A DNA stretch of 64,000 bases from Desulfosporosinus lacus DSM 15449 (GCF_900129935.1 NZ_FQXJ01000006.1:89053-153052), one strand, 5' to 3'. Shown: positions 18,008 through 28,398, numbered from the stretch's first letter. Notes: generated from the sequence alone by a model not told the origin. Translations and numbers: made by a program.

Positions 18008-18856
18008 CTAGCCTTTTAAACGCAGGGGACTAATGATACCGCATTCCAGGATGCTTAATAAAACTGCGGCCCCTATAGCACGTGCTTTCTCCGAAATCGT
18101 CCAACAGTATTCTTCGTTCCCACGAGGATCTATATCCCCAATTTTTACATTCTCAGAAATCCGGGTATTTGTTCTCAATAACCCTCTTAAAACCCCATTG
18201 ATAAAGGACACTACTTTGGTATTCTCTATCCCGTCTTCAATTTCACCCAAGCAATCTCCCGCTAAAACCTGTTCTCCAATAGCCCGCTTAGCTTTAAAGA
18301 CCCCTGTCTTGGCTGAATAGACAACACGTTCTTTAGAAATACCCTTAACTTCTCCCGGAATCCCGGTATTGGGCTGAGCTGGCCCAGAATAAATAATCCG
18401 GCCCAGATGATGCCCTCGGTTAGTTTCTATAACAATATCTACATCTTCTCCAGCAGTAAAACCAGGTCCCAAACCGATGGTTAACGGGGCCATGCTTTGC
18501 TTTGTCCCCATGTTTAGTTTGGCCATAATTGCATCAACCAGTATTGAAGGATTAAGCTCAGGTAATGTCTTCAAATCAGGATCAACAAGGACTGGGATTT
18601 CTCCCGCTTTCCAAGCAGTTTCACAATCTGAGGTCGGAGAAGCTATACGGCAAGCCATAATTTCTTCAACTTGCCAACGGCCCTCTTCAATAGCAGTACC
18701 AAAACATACCGGCCAGCGGACCATTAAAGGCTCAGCCACTTCCGTCATTACTACTCTAAATCCTGCTTTAGCCAAAGCCCAACCGACGCCGGAAGCTTGT
18801 TCCCCAGCCCCACGAATTAAAACCACCGGCCCATTCATAACCAGTTTATTGTTCAT
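18008..18856 (-). CDS. yqeB: YqeB, selenium-dependent Mo-hydroxylase system protein
   Basis: 282 residues from ATG 18856 (AGGAG about 10 nt upstream; the TTG-initiated longer frame is less likely). An XdhC-like N-terminal Rossmann segment (VVLIRGAGEQASGVGWALAKAGF) is followed by the EF2563/YqeB family body, with GLGPGFTAGEDVDIVIETNRGHHLGR. This family co-occurs with enzymes carrying a labile selenium at the molybdenum site and is thought to help maturation. It closes the gene run hyuA-xdhD-yqeC-mocA-yqeB, so the neighbouring hydroxylases are probably selenium-dependent; selenium itself cannot be seen in the sequence. Confidence 0.9.
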   Translation of the reverse strand: MNNKLVMNGPVVLIRGAGEQASGVGWALAKAGFRVVMTEVAEPLMVRWPVCFGTAIEEGRWQVEEIMACRIASPTSDCETAWKAGEIPVLVDPDLKTLPELNPSILVDAIMAKLNMGTKQSMAPLTIGLGPGFTAGEDVDIVIETNRGHHLGRIIYSGPAQPNTGIPGEVKGISKERVVYSAKTGVFKAKRAIGEQVLAGDCLGEIEDGIENTKVVSFINGVLRGLLRTNTRISENVKIGDIDPRGNEEYCWTISEKARAIGAAVLLSILECGIISPLRLKG

Positions 18857-18952
18857 TCGCACATTTCTCCTATCTTTAGGGTTCAAATATTAACTGTTTA
18901 ATAGCAGACATTAGAATTACATCTATTGAGAAGTTTAACTCTCTTAGCAAAA

Positions 18953-19576
18953 CTATAGTTTGTTAAATAAAGCGTTATATTGTTCAGGTGTATCAACATC
19001 ACAAAATAAATTTTCCTTAACAGAAAATTTCAGCCACCGATCCGGATATTTATTTAAAACAACTCTTCCGCCTTGCTCACCCCGGAGCGCCAATAGTTCC
19101 GGGAGGTATCGCTTATGAAAAAATACAGGGGAACCTGTTGTATCCCCGGCAATGGGCACAAGGAAATCCGGACATAACCTAAGCACCTCTCCCAGGCAGG
19201 CTGAGAGCTCTTGAACATTAATTCCTACCTGATCCCCGGGTAAAAAAGCGTAACTATGTACTTGATTATTTATAGTTTGTAATCCTATGTTAATCGTCTG
19301 CGCAAGAGGTTGAGGGCTTGGAACATAATGCCAAATCCCGCCATGCTCTCTAAACTCTCTAATACCCTCTTCTGAAACATAGGTATCAATGGTTTGTCGT
19401 GAGACAACGTGAATCTCAATCTTTGCTAACATTGATTCACTTTTATGTAGTTTGATCGTTTCAAGAATCGTTTCAATAACATGCCCTAGGACAGTGGTCT
19501 TCTTCCAAGGCAGAGCAAGTTTATCTCGCCCCATTCGAGTAGCCAAACCTGCGGCCATTACCACAAATCGAACCAA
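18953..19576 (-). CDS. mocA: MocA-type molybdenum cofactor cytidylyltransferase
   Basis: 207 residues from TTG 19576, which lies seven nt after AGGGGG. An NTP-transferase domain protein: VMAAGLATRMGRDKLALPW is the nucleotide-binding signature, followed by FLPGDQVGI, PIAGDTTGSPVFFHKRYLPELLALRGEQGGR (split by ordinary variation) and the terminal DVDTPEQY. MocA joins CMP to molybdopterin to form the MCD cofactor of hydroxylases. The gene overlaps the end of yqeC by 19 bases, so the two are translated together. Confidence 0.9.
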   Translation of the reverse strand: MVRFVVMAAGLATRMGRDKLALPWKKTTVLGHVIETILETIKLHKSESMLAKIEIHVVSRQTIDTYVSEEGIREFREHGGIWHYVPSPQPLAQTINIGLQTINNQVHSYAFLPGDQVGINVQELSACLGEVLRLCPDFLVPIAGDTTGSPVFFHKRYLPELLALRGEQGGRVVLNKYPDRWLKFSVKENLFCDVDTPEQYNALFNKL

Positions 19577-20403
19577 CGCAAGTCCCCCTCTTTGGCATCC
19601 CCCACGGCCAGGCGTAAATGACTTGGTCTCCCTTCGAAGGGTACCTCATTCTGTTGGGTTTCTAACCATTTATGCTTAAGATCGTGTAATAGATCCAATG
19701 AATCCATTGGATCTATTATCTTTTTGTTCTCAATAGTTTTTCCCGGACCATTCAAGAGAATAACCCAAGACATCTGCTCATATTGAGGAGCAAAGACAGG
19801 AGACCTTAAAAAATATCTCCAAGCACTCTCTGCTTTCCAAACCTGACCGAGAAGATCCTTACACCTATGAGATCTATGAACGTGATCCTCTTGCAGAACA
19901 TCTCCCCATAACCCCCGGTCCAGCACTAACACAGCACAATCCGTATACTTAGGAATTTGCGGTTCATAGGACTCCCAGCACTTTAACTTGCGCTCTCGTG
20001 CACCATCTCCTTCAATCACCCAAAAACGCCGACCCTTCAAGTTGTGCAAGTCAAATGAGTGAATATCCTTTGCGATAGCATTGTCAACCGCAGTAACTGA
20101 TGGGCCAAGCCATTTTCCACTTACATCCTCTAGTTTATCATACCAGAACCAAGCACCCTTTTCTTTGGGGGGAGGATTGAGATTCCTCCAAGGGTTCATG
20201 TGTTCCTCAGGATAGACTTTTGTCGTAGTAGTTGCCACTACTTGCAAACCAGCGGATGCTATTTCATGAGACAGTGATCGAAGACACGTCGTCTTCCCTC
20301 CAGCCCCGATGAATGTGGTAACAGGTAAATGCTGAGTCATATTCCAAAGACTGCCGCTTCCGATTGTCGAACTAAACGTTGATCTTGTTGCCGAACTAGT
20401 CAT
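19558..20403 (-). CDS. yqeC: YqeC, selenium cofactor biosynthesis protein
   Basis: 281 residues; ATG 20403 follows AGGAG. It has a P-loop, FIGAGGKTTCLRSL (about 31-44), and the YqeC family segment WVIEGDGARERKLKCWESYEP with VLVLDRGLWGD later. Known from clusters of selenium-dependent molybdenum hydroxylases, where it is proposed to act in making or inserting the selenium-containing cofactor. Second of three adjacent maturation genes downstream of xdhD. Confidence 0.88.
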   Translation of the reverse strand: MTSSATRSTFSSTIGSGSLWNMTQHLPVTTFIGAGGKTTCLRSLSHEIASAGLQVVATTTTKVYPEEHMNPWRNLNPPPKEKGAWFWYDKLEDVSGKWLGPSVTAVDNAIAKDIHSFDLHNLKGRRFWVIEGDGARERKLKCWESYEPQIPKYTDCAVLVLDRGLWGDVLQEDHVHRSHRCKDLLGQVWKAESAWRYFLRSPVFAPQYEQMSWVILLNGPGKTIENKKIIDPMDSLDLLHDLKHKWLETQQNEVPFEGRPSHLRLAVGDAKEGDLRWFDLW

Positions 20404-20485
20404 GTTTAACTCCTAAAGACTGTTTAGGGATAGTTTACGTGAGTTTGAGACATTGTTCAAGCGCTAAAAATAAGAAAATTCAAAA

Positions 20486-23044
20486 TTATTTTTTATTATA
20501 AGGAGTTTCTTTCAGTGGCAAGGAACAACGCAGTTTGCCATCAAACTTATAATATGCGGATGCAACTGCCGGAGCCGTCGGAATCGAGGCGATCTCCCCT
20601 ACTCCTTTGGCACCGTAAGCTAATGGAGAGGAATTCTTTTCAATAATCACAGATTCAACCTCAGGCATTTCTGTCGACCGCAAAAGTCCTAACTTGGCGT
20701 ACTTAGCTGTTGGAACACCATTAAGAAGAGGAAAATCCTCTCGCAAAGCATAGCCTAATCCCATGCAAACTCCGCCTTCAATCTGCCCTTCGATGGCTTT
20801 CGGATTGATGGCCCTTCCCACATCATGGGCAGCGACCACTTTTTCCACCATTCCCTGTTCATTTAGCAGAACAACATGAGTTGCATAACTATAGGCAACG
20901 TGGCTAATTGGGTTTGGCTTATCTGAATTCATGGGGTCGGTTTCCCCAAAGTATTCCCCGTAAAATTCTTGCCCGTCTAAGTCCTCAAAAGTAGCATTAT
21001 GCATCGCTTGTTGCAGTTTCAGAGAAGCTTGACGCACGGCCTCACCACTAAACATAGTCTGACGCGAAGCAGTTGTTGTACCGGAATTAGGCGTCAAACA
21101 GGTATCTGGAGCACCAACTTCAATCTGTTCCAGGGGCAAACCCGTTGCTTCATGAACGATCTGTGTTGCAATAGTGGCAAAACCTTGTCCAATGCAGGCA
21201 GCACTGGTCAGGACTACCGCTTTCCCATTAAGAATTTTAATTTTTACCCGCCCGGTATCCGGAAGACCCACTCCAATGCCGGTATTTTTCATAGCACAGG
21301 CAATTCCCGCAGCATGTGGATGAGACTCATACACTTCCCGAACCGCACGAAGTGTCTCCTTGATGGCAGTTCCCTCATCTGTAATCTGACCGGTGGAATT
21401 AACCATCCCCGGTTCGAGAGCGTTGAGGTACCGAATTTCCCAAGGAGAAATCCCCACTTTTTCTGCTAAGAGATCCATATTTGTCTCCGCCGCAAAAGAG
21501 GACTGGGGGACACCAAAGCCTCTAAATGCTCCAGCCGGAGGATTATTCGTATAAACGCAGAGCCCGGTAATATCTACATTAGCTATTTGATAAGGACCAC
21601 TGGCATGGGTACACGCCCGTTGCAGAACAGCAGTGCCTAAAGAGGCATAAGCCCCCGTATCAGCAACAATCTTAGCGGACATAACCGTCAGCTTCCCCTT
21701 CTCGTCACATCCAGTGGTAACTTCCAATTCCATAGCATGGCGCTTGGGGTGCACTAAGATGCTTTCCTGGCGAGTAAAGGTTAGTTTGACAGGTTTCTGG
21801 GTTTTTATAGCTAGCAAAGCGGCATGATGTTGGACGCTTAAATCTTCTTTACCGCCAAATCCGCCACCGACCAATTTGCTGATTACACGCACCTTTTCTG
21901 CGGGCAAGCCAAGCATCGCCATTATCCCATGTTGATCATCATAAACACTTTGATCTCCAACGTAAATTGTGACCCCTCCGTCTTCCTGAGGGATGGCTAA
22001 AGCACTTTCCGGTTCCATAAAGGCATGTTCAGTAGGCGGGGTTGTATAACGATTCGTAACCACATGTGCGGAATTAGCAAGCGCTTCCTCAGGATTTCCT
22101 CGTTTAATCTTGGTTGTGCTTAACAGATTCCCTTTTTCGTGAATGCGAGGAGCTCCTTCAGCAAGGGCTTCTGTCGGACTCAGGATCGGTTTGAGCTCTT
22201 CATACTCCACTTTAATCAAATTTAAGGCTTCTCGAGCTTGCTTTTTCGTCTGAGCGGCAACTATGGCAATTGCATCCCCGATATACCTTGTTTCTTGTCC
22301 GATGGAAACCATGGTCGGCCAATCAGGAAAAATATGACCGTGATTGCGATCTGCCGGAATGTCCTCTGCTGTTAATGCCGCTTCTACACCCGGATAAGAA
22401 CGCGCTTCAGATACATCGATGGCCTTGACAATGGCTCTAGGGTACTTAGTCCTTAAAACCGCTGCATAAAGCATATTATCTACCTGCATATCATCCACGT
22501 ATTGTCCCGTTCCCATTGCCTTTTCACGAGCGTCCACACGTTGTACACTTGTTCCGATTCTGGCCCCGGGCTGTAAAGACTTAGGGGTTATTTCCCCGCG
22601 TAATACCTGAGCTGCCAAGAAAATGCCTTGTTCAATTTTTATATATCCTGTGCAACGACAGATATTTCCGCGAATACTCTGCTTTATTTCTTGAGAAGTG
22701 GGGTTGGCATTCTTGTCAATCAAGGCTTTTGCACTGATAATCATACCCGGTATACAAAAGCCGCACTGAACCGCACCTGCTTCGGCAAACGCCCAAGTAT
22801 AAGCTTCCTTTTCTCCCTCGGATAGCCCTTCAACGGTCTGAAGTTTCTTTCCGGATGCCTTAGCGACGGTCAATATACAAGCCCGCATAGCCTTACCATC
22901 CACTAAAAGCATGCACGCACCACAAGCTCCTTCTCCACATCCGTTTTTAAGTGAAGTTACCTGTGCCTCATCTCGCAAGAAATCAAGCAGATTCTTATCC
23001 TCCTGCACGCTATGAATTGTGCCATTAATATCAATAGTATACAT
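20486..23044 (-). CDS. xdhD: XdhD-like selenium-dependent xanthine dehydrogenase (FeS-Mo fusion)
   Basis: 852 residues in one chain. The N-terminal [2Fe-2S] domain (about 1-155) has CGEGACGACMLLV and CGFCIPGM plus CRCTGY. The Mo-cofactor domain (about 170-852) has EHAFMEPESALA, VGGGFGGKEDLS, GAFRGFGVPQ, ACIGQGFATI, TTTASRQTMFSGEAV and GAKGVGEIAS, where the glutamate of GVGE is catalytic. There is no FAD domain, as in E. coli XdhD, so another electron partner is needed. Start lies two bases from the hyuA stop. The adjacent yqeC-mocA-yqeB trio supports a selenium-containing Mo site. Likely acts on hypoxanthine, xanthine or a related purine. Confidence 0.92.
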   Translation of the reverse strand: MYTIDINGTIHSVQEDKNLLDFLRDEAQVTSLKNGCGEGACGACMLLVDGKAMRACILTVAKASGKKLQTVEGLSEGEKEAYTWAFAEAGAVQCGFCIPGMIISAKALIDKNANPTSQEIKQSIRGNICRCTGYIKIEQGIFLAAQVLRGEITPKSLQPGARIGTSVQRVDAREKAMGTGQYVDDMQVDNMLYAAVLRTKYPRAIVKAIDVSEARSYPGVEAALTAEDIPADRNHGHIFPDWPTMVSIGQETRYIGDAIAIVAAQTKKQAREALNLIKVEYEELKPILSPTEALAEGAPRIHEKGNLLSTTKIKRGNPEEALANSAHVVTNRYTTPPTEHAFMEPESALAIPQEDGGVTIYVGDQSVYDDQHGIMAMLGLPAEKVRVISKLVGGGFGGKEDLSVQHHAALLAIKTQKPVKLTFTRQESILVHPKRHAMELEVTTGCDEKGKLTVMSAKIVADTGAYASLGTAVLQRACTHASGPYQIANVDITGLCVYTNNPPAGAFRGFGVPQSSFAAETNMDLLAEKVGISPWEIRYLNALEPGMVNSTGQITDEGTAIKETLRAVREVYESHPHAAGIACAMKNTGIGVGLPDTGRVKIKILNGKAVVLTSAACIGQGFATIATQIVHEATGLPLEQIEVGAPDTCLTPNSGTTTASRQTMFSGEAVRQASLKLQQAMHNATFEDLDGQEFYGEYFGETDPMNSDKPNPISHVAYSYATHVVLLNEQGMVEKVVAAHDVGRAINPKAIEGQIEGGVCMGLGYALREDFPLLNGVPTAKYAKLGLLRSTEMPEVESVIIEKNSSPLAYGAKGVGEIASIPTAPAVASAYYKFDGKLRCSLPLKETPYNKK

Positions 23045-23046
23045 TA

Positions 23047-24441
23047 TTACCCAACCTTTCTCTTAAGGAATGGCTTACGGGATAAGTATATCCCCGTGGG
23101 TTTATCCACCTTTAGCTGTCCATCCCGGACAACCTGTTTTCCACGTAAGAATACATGAATCGCTTGACCGGTCTGTTTAAAACCTTCGTAAGGGGTGTAA
23201 TCGACCTGCTGATGCAAATCCGCAGCCCTTATAACCGATGATATACGGGGATCCCAAACGACAAGGTCTGCATCACTCCCAGGAGCTATGGTTCCTTTTT
23301 GTGGGAACAATCCAAAGAGTTTTGCTGCATTCGTTGACGTTAGAGCTACAAAATCGTTTAAGGTTAACTTCCCAGTCAAAACCCCATAGGTATACAACAA
23401 TCCCATGCGGGTTTCAACTCCTGCCGCTCCATTGGGGATTTTGCTGAAATCATTGAGGCCCTTATCTTTTTGTCCTTGATAATTTAGTGCGCAATGATCC
23501 GTGGCGACCACATCTAAGACCCTATTTTTCAAGCCTGCCCATAAAACTTCCTGATTATGAACCGGACGCAAAGGCGGTGAAATCACATATTTAGCACCGT
23601 TAAAACCTTCGGCACTGTAATAGCTGTCATCTAATAAGAGATATTGAGGGCAGGTTTCAGCGTAAACCTCTTGCCCTTTTAACTTCGCATCATTCACTGC
23701 CTTAAGTGCCCCGCTACAAGTCAGGTGGACAATATAGAGGGGAGCATCAGCCAACTGAGCAAGGGTAATAACTCGTGAGGTTGCTTCCTCTTCTACTACC
23801 GGCGGCCGAGACAGTGGATGATATTTTGGAGCAGTTTTACCCTGGGTTATATGTTCATGTACCAAATCATAGACGATATCACCATTCTCACAATGCACAC
23901 AAACCAGAGCCCCATATTCTCCGGCTTGGCGCAGAGCTTGTAACAAAGCCCCGTCGTCAACTTGCAAGACATTCTTATAAGCCATATAAAGCTTAAATGA
24001 CGGCACCCCTTCTTCTCGTATCAACTCCGGCATTTCTTGGGCTATGGAGTCATTCCAATCTGTGATTGCCATATGAAAACCGTAGTCGACATAACACTTG
24101 TCCTTAGCCTTTGTATGCCAATTCATCAAGCCCTCTTTTAAAGTTTCCCCTTTAAACTGAGTGGCAAAATCAAGGATAGTTGTTGTCCCGCCTAATACAG
24201 CTGCTTTTGTACCCGATGAAAAATCATCTGATGTCGAAAAATCCCCCATGGGGAGATCGAAGTGAGTATGTGGGTCAATTCCTCCCGGAAACAAAAAGCA
24301 GCCATCCACATCTATTGCCTGGTCACCAGGTTGCTTGATATCGCAGCCAATGGCCACAATTCTCTCGCCTTCAATGCGGAGGTCTGCTTGATATAGATCT
24401 GCAGCCGTAACAATAGTTCCACCATTTAATACTATACCCAT
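23047..24441 (-). CDS. hyuA: Dihydropyrimidinase/hydantoinase-type cyclic amidohydrolase
   Basis: 464 residues from ATG 24441, eight nt after AGGAG. Metal motif GGIDPHTHFDLPMG (about 53-66), the carboxylated-lysine region SFKLYMAYKN, then VHCENGD, HLTCSGAL and VVATDHCALNYQ. Enzymes of this family open cyclic ureide rings (dihydropyrimidines, hydantoins). In E. coli the homologue hyuA lies in the same uric-acid gene set. Here it leads the run hyuA-xdhD-yqeC-mocA-yqeB and is proposed to open a ring of a reduced purine intermediate. Confidence 0.9.
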   Translation of the reverse strand: MGIVLNGGTIVTAADLYQADLRIEGERIVAIGCDIKQPGDQAIDVDGCFLFPGGIDPHTHFDLPMGDFSTSDDFSSGTKAAVLGGTTTILDFATQFKGETLKEGLMNWHTKAKDKCYVDYGFHMAITDWNDSIAQEMPELIREEGVPSFKLYMAYKNVLQVDDGALLQALRQAGEYGALVCVHCENGDIVYDLVHEHITQGKTAPKYHPLSRPPVVEEEATSRVITLAQLADAPLYIVHLTCSGALKAVNDAKLKGQEVYAETCPQYLLLDDSYYSAEGFNGAKYVISPPLRPVHNQEVLWAGLKNRVLDVVATDHCALNYQGQKDKGLNDFSKIPNGAAGVETRMGLLYTYGVLTGKLTLNDFVALTSTNAAKLFGLFPQKGTIAPGSDADLVVWDPRISSVIRAADLHQQVDYTPYEGFKQTGQAIHVFLRGKQVVRDGQLKVDKPTGIYLSRKPFLKRKVG

Positions 24442-25002
24442 GTCCATTTCTCCTTAAGGGAAATCTCCTCATCTTGGGTCACAAACATTATGGAAACTTC
24501 CTCAGTGTTTAATCTGAAGAATCTATCTATCTTATCAAGGGCGATTCAGATTCTTTAAATATTCATCTGGCCTTCGGCCTCTGATTACTGATCTCTGTAA
24601 TAGTGGCATACTCAAAATTCTTGACTCATGGGCTATTAATCGAGATTAAACCTATGACATGCTATCTAGGAGCTTAGTGCCACTTTTCCCACGGGCATGG
24701 GCGATCTAGTTGTCGCTGTAGCCACGTCGATGACGAGAAGCTACTCTCCTAAAAGAAAAGCCGGTATTAGTGAGACGGTTAGTTATTGGATAAAGAATTG
24801 ACGCAGATCGTTTCCCAAGAGGAATCGTTTCTGCGCATATTTTGAATTCAGAAAGCAACTTAAAAAGATTTGCCCTTCTCATTCCAATAAATAGAATAAA
24901 TATATTCTTTTTACTATTGTCTGTGAGACTTGAGATGAAGAATTTAAACTTCTTCATCTCAAGTTTTCTATTTATTTAAATCCAGTTTAGGAACTAATGG
25001 GA
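24442..25002. other. Long intergenic region upstream of hyuA
   Basis: About 560 bp between arcC and hyuA with no convincing gene. It contains GGCCTTCGGCC near 24572, a structured-looking stretch at about 24680-24790, and the arcC-side terminator. It probably holds the hyuA promoter and may hold a leader RNA; I found no matching riboswitch or -24/-12 promoter. Confidence 0.4.
24928..24964. terminator. Terminator downstream of arcC
   Basis: Perfect 15-bp stem ACTTGAGATGAAGAA (24928-24942) with TTCTTCATCTCAAGT (24950-24964). The T tract follows on the plus strand, while on the minus strand the stem is preceded by A's; it lies 39 bp past the arcC stop. Confidence 0.7.
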
Positions 25003-25953
25003 TCAAGGATATATATGGGTCCCAGTCTTCCCTGCGACAGCTTCTTCCAGCGATTCAGGATTGGTAATGATCGCTTCTTTTCCGCCATTTTCCAGGAAGC
25101 TGATAACAGCTTGGATTTTAGGCAACATGCTGCCAGGAGCAAAATGGTTTTCAGTTACATATTGCTTCAGTTCAGCCAGCGTCACCTTATCTAAGGCTTT
25201 TTCATTAGGCTTGCCGTAATTCAAATAAACCGTAGGCACTCCCGTTGAAATAATTAAGACGTCTGCCTTAATATCTGCGGCCAAAAGACTAGTCGCAAAA
25301 TCCTTATCGATGACCGCGTCAACACCGCGCAGTGACCCGTCCTCACTCTTGACTACAGGGATTCCGCCGCCACCAACACTAATAACACAATAGCCATCGC
25401 GTACTAGCTTATTGATAACATTTTTTTCGACAATTTCTTGAGGCTGAGGAGAGGCAACCATCCGGCGATACCCTCTGCCTGCATCTTCAATCATAACCCA
25501 GGTTGGGTTAGCCTTTTGAATTTCTGCAGTCTGTTCTTTGGTGTAAAATGAACCAATGGGTTTAGTAGGTTTCTGAAAAGCCGGGTCATTTTCAGAAACC
25601 ACGACTTGAGTCACAACAGTGACAGCCGTTTTATCCATACCCCTTTTCTTGAATTCATTATCCAGTGCTTGTTGAATTTGGTAACCAATGGCCCCCTGGG
25701 TGTCTGCCCCACAGCTGACCAAAGGAACCTGATGCATTGCTGCAACATCCTTAGCAATTTCCGACCTTCTTAAGATAAACCCTACTTGTGGACCGTTGCC
25801 ATGAGTAACAATCACTTCATAGCCCTGCTCGATCATCCCGACAATATGCTTGGCTGTTTCTACAACAGCCTGATATTGATCCTCAACGGACTCATGCGCG
25901 TTATCACGAATCAGAGAATTCCCACCAATTGCTACAACAGCTAGTGTACTCAC
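25003..25953 (-). CDS. arcC: Carbamate kinase
   Basis: 316 residues, standard for ArcC/YqeA; GTG 25953 after AGGTGG. Motifs: VVAIGGNSLIRDN at the N-terminus, VTHGNGPQVGFILRRSE, PIGSFYTKEQ, ISVGGGGIPVV, VIDKDFATSLLA and FAPGSMLPKIQA. It transfers phosphate from carbamoyl phosphate to ADP, yielding ATP, ammonia and CO2. It is two bases from the ygeW stop, matching the scheme in which a carbamoyltransferase run backward makes carbamoyl phosphate and this kinase conserves the energy. Confidence 0.96.
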   Translation of the reverse strand: MSTLAVVAIGGNSLIRDNAHESVEDQYQAVVETAKHIVGMIEQGYEVIVTHGNGPQVGFILRRSEIAKDVAAMHQVPLVSCGADTQGAIGYQIQQALDNEFKKRGMDKTAVTVVTQVVVSENDPAFQKPTKPIGSFYTKEQTAEIQKANPTWVMIEDAGRGYRRMVASPQPQEIVEKNVINKLVRDGYCVISVGGGGIPVVKSEDGSLRGVDAVIDKDFATSLLAADIKADVLIISTGVPTVYLNYGKPNEKALDKVTLAELKQYVTENHFAPGSMLPKIQAVISFLENGGKEAIITNPESLEEAVAGKTGTHIYP

Positions 25954-25955
25954 AA

Positions 25956-26960
25956 TTATTTTCCACCTACCAACAATGTCATAACAGCTTTAGCTGTATG
26001 CAAACGGTTTTCTGCAGCATCATAAGCGATAGAATGTGGTCCATCAATAACAGAGTCTTCAACTTCATTGTTGCGGTCAGCAGGTAAAGCATGCATATAC
26101 ATAACATCTTTGCTGGCAGTAGCCATTTTGGCTTCAGTGCACTTCCAGCTCTTATTGGAAACGAGGGCATCATCAATAACTGCAGTTGCACCGGAAACTG
26201 AAGCACCGGTTTGGTCTGTAACCCAGTTACCCCAGCTCTTAGGAATAACGATATCCGCATCTTTATAAGCTTCAGCCTCATCATGAGTAATTGTCAAAGT
26301 ACCGCCATGCTTCTCAGCATTTTCTCTGGCTTGGGTGATAACCCACTCAGGAAGCTCCCAACCCTTTGGATAAGCCAGCCAAACATCCATACCATAACGA
26401 GGGAAGAGAAGAACTTGGGTTACAGGCACAGAGATTGGTTTCTTATGGCTTTCAGCATAAGCCCAAATGATCGAAATCTTTTTGCGTCTCAAGTCTTGGT
26501 GCTTCTCTTTAATCGTCAGCAAATCTGCCAACCCTTGGAATGGGTGATAAAGGTCATCTTGCAAGTTCATAACCGGAACTGACGACCATTTTGCCATCTC
26601 GGTCAAGTATTGGTTACCGCGACCCCAGTTGCAATAACGGCAAGCAATCATATGTCCAAAACGAGAAAGAATAATAGCGGTATCTTTCGCAGTCTCACCA
26701 TGAGCAATTTGCATGCTGCTGGAATCCAAGAATCCAGCATGACCGCCCAATTGAGCCATACCAGCTTCCATTGAATTTCTGGTTCGAGTGGATTGCTCGA
26801 AGAACATTAAGAAACCGGTTTTATTATGAAGATAATCAGTATCTTCGCCCATAGCAAATTTTCTCTTAAGATCCAACGAAACATCAAGCATTGTGTCTAT
26901 TTCTTCTTTAGTAAAATCCTCTAAGTTGATAAAATGTCGTCCTCTGAATACTGTATTCAT
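25956..26960 (-). CDS. ygeW: YgeW-type carbamoyltransferase
   Basis: 334 residues. Transcarbamylase signature STRTR at 57-61 (carbamoyl phosphate site), ACRYCNWG, HPFQGLADLLTI (HPxQ) and HALPADRNNEVEDSVIDG near the end. YgeW differs from ornithine and aspartate carbamoyltransferases in the second-substrate loop; its substrate is thought to be an ureido compound of purine breakdown, such as a 2,3-diureidopropionate-like molecule (recalled, not provable here). ATG follows AGGAGG. Operon order ygeY-ygeW-arcC. Confidence 0.93.
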   Translation of the reverse strand: MNTVFRGRHFINLEDFTKEEIDTMLDVSLDLKRKFAMGEDTDYLHNKTGFLMFFEQSTRTRNSMEAGMAQLGGHAGFLDSSSMQIAHGETAKDTAIILSRFGHMIACRYCNWGRGNQYLTEMAKWSSVPVMNLQDDLYHPFQGLADLLTIKEKHQDLRRKKISIIWAYAESHKKPISVPVTQVLLFPRYGMDVWLAYPKGWELPEWVITQARENAEKHGGTLTITHDEAEAYKDADIVIPKSWGNWVTDQTGASVSGATAVIDDALVSNKSWKCTEAKMATASKDVMYMHALPADRNNEVEDSVIDGPHSIAYDAAENRLHTAKAVMTLLVGGK

Positions 26961-27049
26961 TTATTAATTCCTCCTAATAATTATGTTTATTGCAGAGTAG
27001 CCACTTAAGACTACAAAATATGTGATACTTCAAAATCAATAGTATAGGC

Positions 27050-28297
27050 TTACTTCTTAATCTCTACTAAATTCTCAGTATCCTTAGGCATCTTATCAGC
27101 ATACTCCTTGACATAAATGCTAGGAATCGCTGCATACATAGCCGCACAATCCACAAGTTCCTTTTTCCAGGTCCGCTCATTTGGAGCATGTGCTTGGTCT
27201 TCATGTCCCGGTCCAAAACCGATGCAAGGAATTCCATAGCGTCCCATGATGGAAACACCATTTGTGGAGAAAGTCCACTTGTCTACCACCGGATCTTTAC
27301 CGAATAAGCCTTTGTAAGCATCTTCAAGAGTACTGGTTACAGGATGTCCCTCTTCGATTAGCCAGGTTGGGAAATAGCATTCAGTTGGATAAACCAAGTT
27401 AGTATAGGACGGTCTATCATACATATACATCGAAACTTCTGCATTAGCAGCTTTTACTGAAGGAAGGTTTTTAATTTGTTGAACTGCGTATTCCCATGAT
27501 TCGCCTGCAGTTAAGCGACGATCGACGGAAATCCAGCAACTGTCTGCAACTGCACAACGTGAAGGGGAAGTGTGGAAGATTTCCGAAACTGTCAAGCTGC
27601 CTTTTCCGAGGAATGGGTGGTCCATGAGGTTTTCATGCAAGCTGCGCAGCTCTTGCAGAATTGGGGCCATCTTATAAATGGCATTGTCCCCGCGTTCTGG
27701 AGCAGAACCATGACAACTAACACCTTTTGTCAATACCTTGATTTCCATCCGACCACGATGTCCGCGATAAATCTTTCCATCGGTTGGTTCGGTAATTACA
27801 ACAAATTCAGGCACAACCTTGTCTTCTTTGATAATGTACTGCCAGCATAATCCATCACAATCTTCTTCCTGGACGGAACCGACAACAACCATGGTATAAT
27901 CATCTTCTAAGCCAAGATCCTTAATGATCTTACCAGCATAAACCATCGATGCCATTCCACCGATTTGGTCAGAGGCACCACGGCCGATAATGATTTCATC
28001 ATCTTCAAACCCTTTATAAGGGTCATACTGCCAATTCTCCAAGCTGCCAACGCCTACTGTGTCAATATGTGCATCCATGGCAATTAAGTGTTTACCATGG
28101 CCAATATAACCAAGAACGTTACCTTGAGGATCAATCTCAACTTTGTCAAAGCCGACTTTTTCCATCTCTTCTTTGATGCGAAGAACTGTCCCTTTTTCAT
28201 CGCAACTTTCACCTGGTATTGCGATTAGGTCCCGTAAAAACCGACTCATTTCCGGCTCATATTTTTTAGCCAGTTCGAGAACTTTCGTGAATTCCAT
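27050..28297 (-). CDS. ygeY: YgeY-type M20 family hydrolase
   Basis: 415 residues from ATG 28297; a TTG two codons earlier is nearer the AGGGG ribosome site and is an alternative. Zinc-peptidase M20 motifs: [56 protein letters not shown] and [18 protein letters not shown]. YgeY is annotated as a selenium-metabolism-linked hydrolase and probably cleaves an amide or ureido bond of a purine-derived intermediate. First gene of a three-gene operon behind a sigma-54 promoter. Confidence 0.92.
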   Translation of the reverse strand: MEFTKVLELAKKYEPEMSRFLRDLIAIPGESCDEKGTVLRIKEEMEKVGFDKVEIDPQGNVLGYIGHGKHLIAMDAHIDTVGVGSLENWQYDPYKGFEDDEIIIGRGASDQIGGMASMVYAGKIIKDLGLEDDYTMVVVGSVQEEDCDGLCWQYIIKEDKVVPEFVVITEPTDGKIYRGHRGRMEIKVLTKGVSCHGSAPERGDNAIYKMAPILQELRSLHENLMDHPFLGKGSLTVSEIFHTSPSRCAVADSCWISVDRRLTAGESWEYAVQQIKNLPSVKAANAEVSMYMYDRPSYTNLVYPTECYFPTWLIEEGHPVTSTLEDAYKGLFGKDPVVDKWTFSTNGVSIMGRYGIPCIGFGPGHEDQAHAPNERTWKKELVDCAAMYAAIPSIYVKEYADKMPKDTENLVEIKK

Positions 28298-28398
28298 TTT
28301 CAAAATATTATCCCCTTTCAATTATGCTTTAAATTTAATGTGAATTGTTGGATCCCCTTACTTCAAAAACGACCTTTCCTTTTACATGGTTTAATAAA

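Noticed and set aside
24706-24957. 83-codon minus-strand frame between arcC and hyuA
   Set aside because: No ribosome site, unusual composition and overlap with a terminator; no family resemblance.
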